This document shows, in pieces, positions 60,076 through 64,000 of a DNA stretch of 64,000 nucleotides (position 1 is its first letter; every line of letters begins with the position of its first letter). Made by a program: the position numbers and the translations under genes. The DNA comes from Symsagittifera roscoffensis (taxonomy: Eukaryota > Xenacoelomorpha > Acoela > Convolutidae): positions 67,423,374-67,487,373 of the forward strand of contig NC_087065.1 of assembly GCF_963678635.1 (NCBI RefSeq), read 5' to 3'. The notes beneath the pieces are model-generated. The model had not been told where the DNA came from, made no database searches, and saw only the letters and a program-made list of their open reading frames with translations.

Positions 60076-62510
60076 CTATCAAACAATGACAATCTTTGCA
60101 GGCATTTTGTTTATCGCTGTTTCTTTTGGGGAAAAAGCTCACTTAAAGATGGACGAATTTTACAAGTATGTAACACGCATAAAGTGGTCAGCCGCAGATC
60201 ACATGGAGATCGAATTTTTAAAAGCTATCCTGCTGTTTATCTGTTTTCAGTGTTACGGCTTTCGAAAAGTGAGGAATATATTTATATTCTGCGATGTTTT
60301 TTTTTTGTTAGACAGATCTATTTTTTGACGAACTTTGATGATGAAAGTTTAACGCGAGTTGCAATCGTTTCAATTGAATTGAGCGAGGCAATTGATCGTT
60401 TTACTTTCCATACGACTCCATTTTTACGCAAGCATTATCAAACTGAAATATAGACTTTTTTTCGGGTTTAGCTTATTTAACAGAATCACTTGTATTTTGG
60501 TTCATAATGAATTCAAACTTCTACGCGTTCTCGGATAACTTAGCCTGGGGTAACGAATATGCGTGGGACGGCAAAGGTCCTGGAATCAAATCTGACCAGG
60601 ACCTTTTTTCGGCCAATTCTTCGTCTGCTTTTCTGCTGTCGGCTTAGTTGTCACATCTTGGAATTGATTTTTTTTTGCTGGTGGTATTTTTAACGTAGTT
60701 TTTTGTGTTTCATTTATTCCTACAGTTTGAAATTTTACCTACGTTGACTTTTTTGTTTCTTTTTGTTTCGCTAAAAAATTCTTCGGCCCGAATTATTTCC
60801 ACCTATTTGTTATCGGCTTCATGAACTAACTTTGAGTCGTTTCAAGGGAAGCACAATTTTAACACTCCCCTCCGCACTTTTCAATTTGGTTAAATTGGTC
60901 TGTTGAAATTTCTTTTTTTTTCGATATGGGTTCTTTTTCAAAAAAAGGGTATTAAGTGAAAAAAGGGGTTGTCAAAAAAGGGGTATCAATTGAAAGACCG
61001 CCCGCTACCTTGTGTGGCTTACACTCCCTTAGAATCTCTTTTTACTTGACCCCGTTGTCTTCAAGCTCCGAAAAGTCTGTGGGGTAATGTTTGACCCATA
61101 TTTTTAAGTTTCTAATTCGTTTTCTCAAAAAATACCTCTCTAAATCTGAGTTTCTGGTTTTAGCGAATAGAATGGCGTTTAAAAGCTCCCTGCATAAGCG
61201 GCTACGCCAAATTTTTTTTACACATAAAGTTATGGCCCTCGGAATAGTCATAGCCTTCGAAATTATGACCCTCGAAATTTTTGACCGTTTAGTGCAGCTT
61301 TGTGACTTCTCAAATCCGATATTGTGCTGTCAATGGAGATGATGGGTACAGTACTGGGAAGCTCCACTGCTTTAGCGTTCACTCACAAAGGTTTTTACAG
61401 AAAGAGTTATTTCTCTCGATAAAGTCTAAATTTTGATTTTTTGACCGTTTTTTAAACTTGACCGTTTTTTTAGGAGCAAATATTCTCGAAAACAACCTTG
61501 ACATATCTAAAAGTTTGTGTTCAAGTCAAAAAACGGTTTGTGGGAGGCTCATTTGCTTTTCCTATTACGCACAAATTTTCTCATACCAAAAGTTATGGCC
61601 CTCGGAAAAGTTAAAATTTTGAATTTTTGACTGTTTTTTAAGTTTTTTAGGAAAAATGTTATGGCCTTCAAACCAGTCAATTTTAAAATTTTGACAGTTT
61701 TTTTGGAAACTTTTTTACTTTACGCGAAAATTACCGTGCCAATTCACAGGTTGTGTATAATCGAGAAAACGGGTTTTGGGAATCGTCTATTCATAAGCCG
61801 ACCTAAACTGATTTTTAAGAAAAAAAATTATGGATTTTGCACCATTTACACAATCAAATCTGAGATGAAAAGTTCAAGTGAAGGAAGTGGTGGCGATAAT
61901 TGTTCCTGCAGAAGCGCAAAAATTAATTGTTGTATCAATACTCGAGGTTTACTTTTGATTACACTTCGATAATATACGCTGTTCATAAATCGTGGGATCT
62001 TCTCAATCGGCATGGAATTTTATAGCATGGGCGATTTGGTGCATGGGATTTAGCTGTTTGGGAGTTTTGACATGGTATTTTTTGTCCGGACATTATTTGC
62101 TGGTGTGTATTTCAATGTTGCGTGGTTTAGTTACTTTTTTTAGTATGCAATAAATGGTGTTCAGAAATCTGAGAAAAAGGCTCCAAAAGGATAACTAGGT
62201 TGAGAAAAATATCAAAACGAGTCGTTTGCTTATGTTGGTTGTTTTGTACACAATGCACTTTTTTCAGTGCATATTGCTACATCGACGAGAATGGAAATCG
62301 CCCAACTAAGATGATGTCTCCTGGGATTTTTGTTCCCTAGGAATACGCTTTTTGTTAGGTTAAGATTTTTAATTGACCCTAAGCTATCTTTCTAGCTTTT
62401 TGAAAATTTTCAAACAATTTGACGTGGTTGAAGTGAATTTTTCGAGTGTTCTCGGGTCTTCCAATTTCAAAAATAGTATCCTAGTGAAGCTATTGTAAGT
62501 GTATATTTTT
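60076..62510 (+). other. AT-rich region with simple internal repeats
   Basis: Between about 61220 and 61700 the phrases TTATGGCCCTCGGAA, TTTTGACCGTTTTTT and variants recur several times. A tRNA-like block is seen near 60555-60610. No supported gene on either strand. Confidence 0.4.
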
Positions 62511-62729
62511 GGCTCTTTGCCACTTTCCACCATCTTTCGATTTGCATTTTAAAAAATTTCTCTAACTTTTACATAATTCAACGAAACTTGGCCCGGTGAC
62601 CAAACGAACAATGATGAATAGATATGTTTGTTCGTCACATCCCTTGTATCATCACGAGTTTAACCCGTATAACCTGTAGAACAATCATATACAATAGAAA
62701 ATTTGATAAAATTGGTGCAAATTGAAGCC
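62511..62729. mobile_element. Diverged GGCTCTTTT-family MITE
   Basis: Starts GGCTCTTTGCCACTTTCCACC and has an eroded inverted end at GAAGCC (62729). The interior matches 49905-50119 (ACGAAACTTGGC, GTGACCAAACGAAC, ATCACGAGTTTA). Confidence 0.55.
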
Positions 62730-63099
62730 ATTTTTGACAAAATTTCATAAGTAGATGAACGTAGTTCATGATTTTTTTTAAAGGTCGCAATGATTTACTG
62801 CGCTCCTCTACCGAATTGTGAAAGTGTAAAGTTAACGAGAAATTTGATCGATTTCTAGTTTCGAAAGTGGAATTTAGTTATCGAATTCCACGGCGAAATA
62901 AAAATTTTACATTCTGATCCAGTTTTCTCAAGTTGGGTTTATCTTAAGTGTCATTCAGAAATTTTCCCAGAAATTCAAGGAGCTTTGAGGCCATCTGTAT
63001 TCAGCTGTGCTGTGTAATAAAGAGTTCGGCTGGTAAGACCTTAGACGTGAGAAGTAGCTTTTCTCCAGAGATAGTGCACTTTGATTCCCCTATTAATTT

Positions 63100-64000
63100 G
63101 TCTGTTTGTTCTGTTAGTTTGAGACATGGGTAGATTTTGAAAAATGCTGGCCTGAAAGATAAGTATGACAAATTTAGGGATCGAAAAGCATAATTCTTGT
63201 TTCTAATGGTGGTACCATGTGTCAAACGCAGTATATTGACTTGATTGCAACAGCCATTTTGCTTGAACATTTATTCAATTCAGCTGAAAAAATAAGATTT
63301 TTGTCCACTAAAACTTCAAGATACCTGGCTTTTTCCTTTGCGGGTATTGTTTCTCTCTGCAAGTAATTTTTTCCAAATTATATTCTTCCCCAAAGACATT
63401 AAGTTCCGTTTTGTCAACATTAAGGAAAAGTTTGTTTTCTTTCACTTTCTCATGTACTTTTTCTATTGTTTGGAGAATTGAGGTTCTTAGGTCTTTAATT
63501 GAGTTCCCTGTACATAAGATACTTTATCATCTGCAAATTGACCCAAATTCATGTTCCTGTTGATTTGGTTTTTAAAATCGTTTACGCAAAGAATGAAAAC
63601 TAATGGTCCCAAAACAGTACCTTGTGGAACGCCATGATTAAGTGTTATCCAGTCAGAATAAAAATTTTGAAGCTTAAGACATTGTTGACGGTCTCTTACA
63701 AAATCGTTTAGATTTGATGCATTTTTTGGAAAACCCATTTATCTCAATTTTGTCTGAGAAGATTTCATGAGAAATGGAATTGAAAGCTATAGCAAGATCT
63801 AGAAAAAGTGCACTTGTTTTTCTGGTTTGATCCATGTTTTAACAAACCATTTCGGTAAAAGTGATAGCTGCATCAGTCGCAGATTTTTTGTTTCTGAAAT
63901 CCGAATTGTTAAACGTTTAAAAACGAATTTTTTTGAGATATTCCATCATTGGGTTCGAAAGCAAGCGTTCCAAAATTTTTGAAAGCTCGTTTGTCCGTCA
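63100..64000 (-). pseudogene. LINE reverse transcriptase relic, cut by the window end
   Basis: On the minus strand from 64000: KILERLLSNPMMEYL, a FGF-like FRNKKSATDA piece, SALFLDLAIAFNSISHEIF, SDWITLNHGVPQGTVLGPL and FADD (in the open stretch 63487-63738). A VNKTELNVFG-type block follows near 63400. This is the RT order of jockey-like LINEs. Several frameshifts and stops are present; the N-terminal part lies beyond 64000. Confidence 0.8.

Overview
The window comes from an invertebrate animal nuclear genome. An ETS-domain transcription factor gene (ETS factors are animal-specific) and the first three exons of the cilium gene BBS2 both lie in AT-rich, intron-rich DNA packed with small transposons. 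I cannot name the species.

Left part (1-34507): two nested Ty3/Gypsy LTR retrotransposons, both on the + strand and clearly richer in G+C than the DNA to the right. Element A (1-10090, cut by the window edge) is an old, heavily broken copy. Its 3' LTR (8306-10090, continuing at 33012-33216) has been split by element B (10091-33011). Element B is a giant copy of about 22.9 kb whose 883-base LTRs look identical by eye, which suggests a recent insertion. B carries a long leader with a G-rich minisatellite, then gag-protease-RT (13441-18240, ending at an in-frame TAG), then RNase H, integrase and a C-terminal extension that I read as a degenerate macro-domain fold (18241-22248). After that come an 882-codon ORF with a complete SGNH/GDSL hydrolase motif set (22771-25419), a long coding-like stretch with broken frame (25420-28731), and a 966-codon ORF of unknown function (to 31698). 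Element A has relics of the same cargo (macro-like tail, start of the SGNH ORF, the unknown ORF), so the cargo belongs to the family and is not a one-off capture. The motif TGTCCGGGGAG sits directly before the 3' LTR of both elements and recurs inside pol in more than one reading frame.

Junction (33217-34507): a degraded fragment of another mobile-element ORF and a truncated LTR related to that of element A.

Right part (34508-64000): BBS2 exons 1-3 (35072-35191, 35263-35487, 45853-45978) agree with vertebrate BBS2 in intron positions. The 10.4 kb intron 2 holds an antisense ETS gene with four phase-compatible exons (39764-44119). Downstream of BBS2 exon 3 no further BBS2 exon was recognised. 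That 18 kb instead holds two single-exon genes (47958-48548 and 57228-57764), each with an N-terminal membrane segment followed by a D-G-P-x-R-R motif. It also holds a family of MITEs (inverted ends beginning GGCTCTTTT, 8-base target duplications, one nested in another), SINE-like repeats and two LINE relics on the minus strand.

The best candidate for an undescribed system is the cargo of the giant Gypsy family: a macro-like tail on pol, an SGNH hydrolase, a large unknown ORF and a repeated polypurine-tract-like motif.
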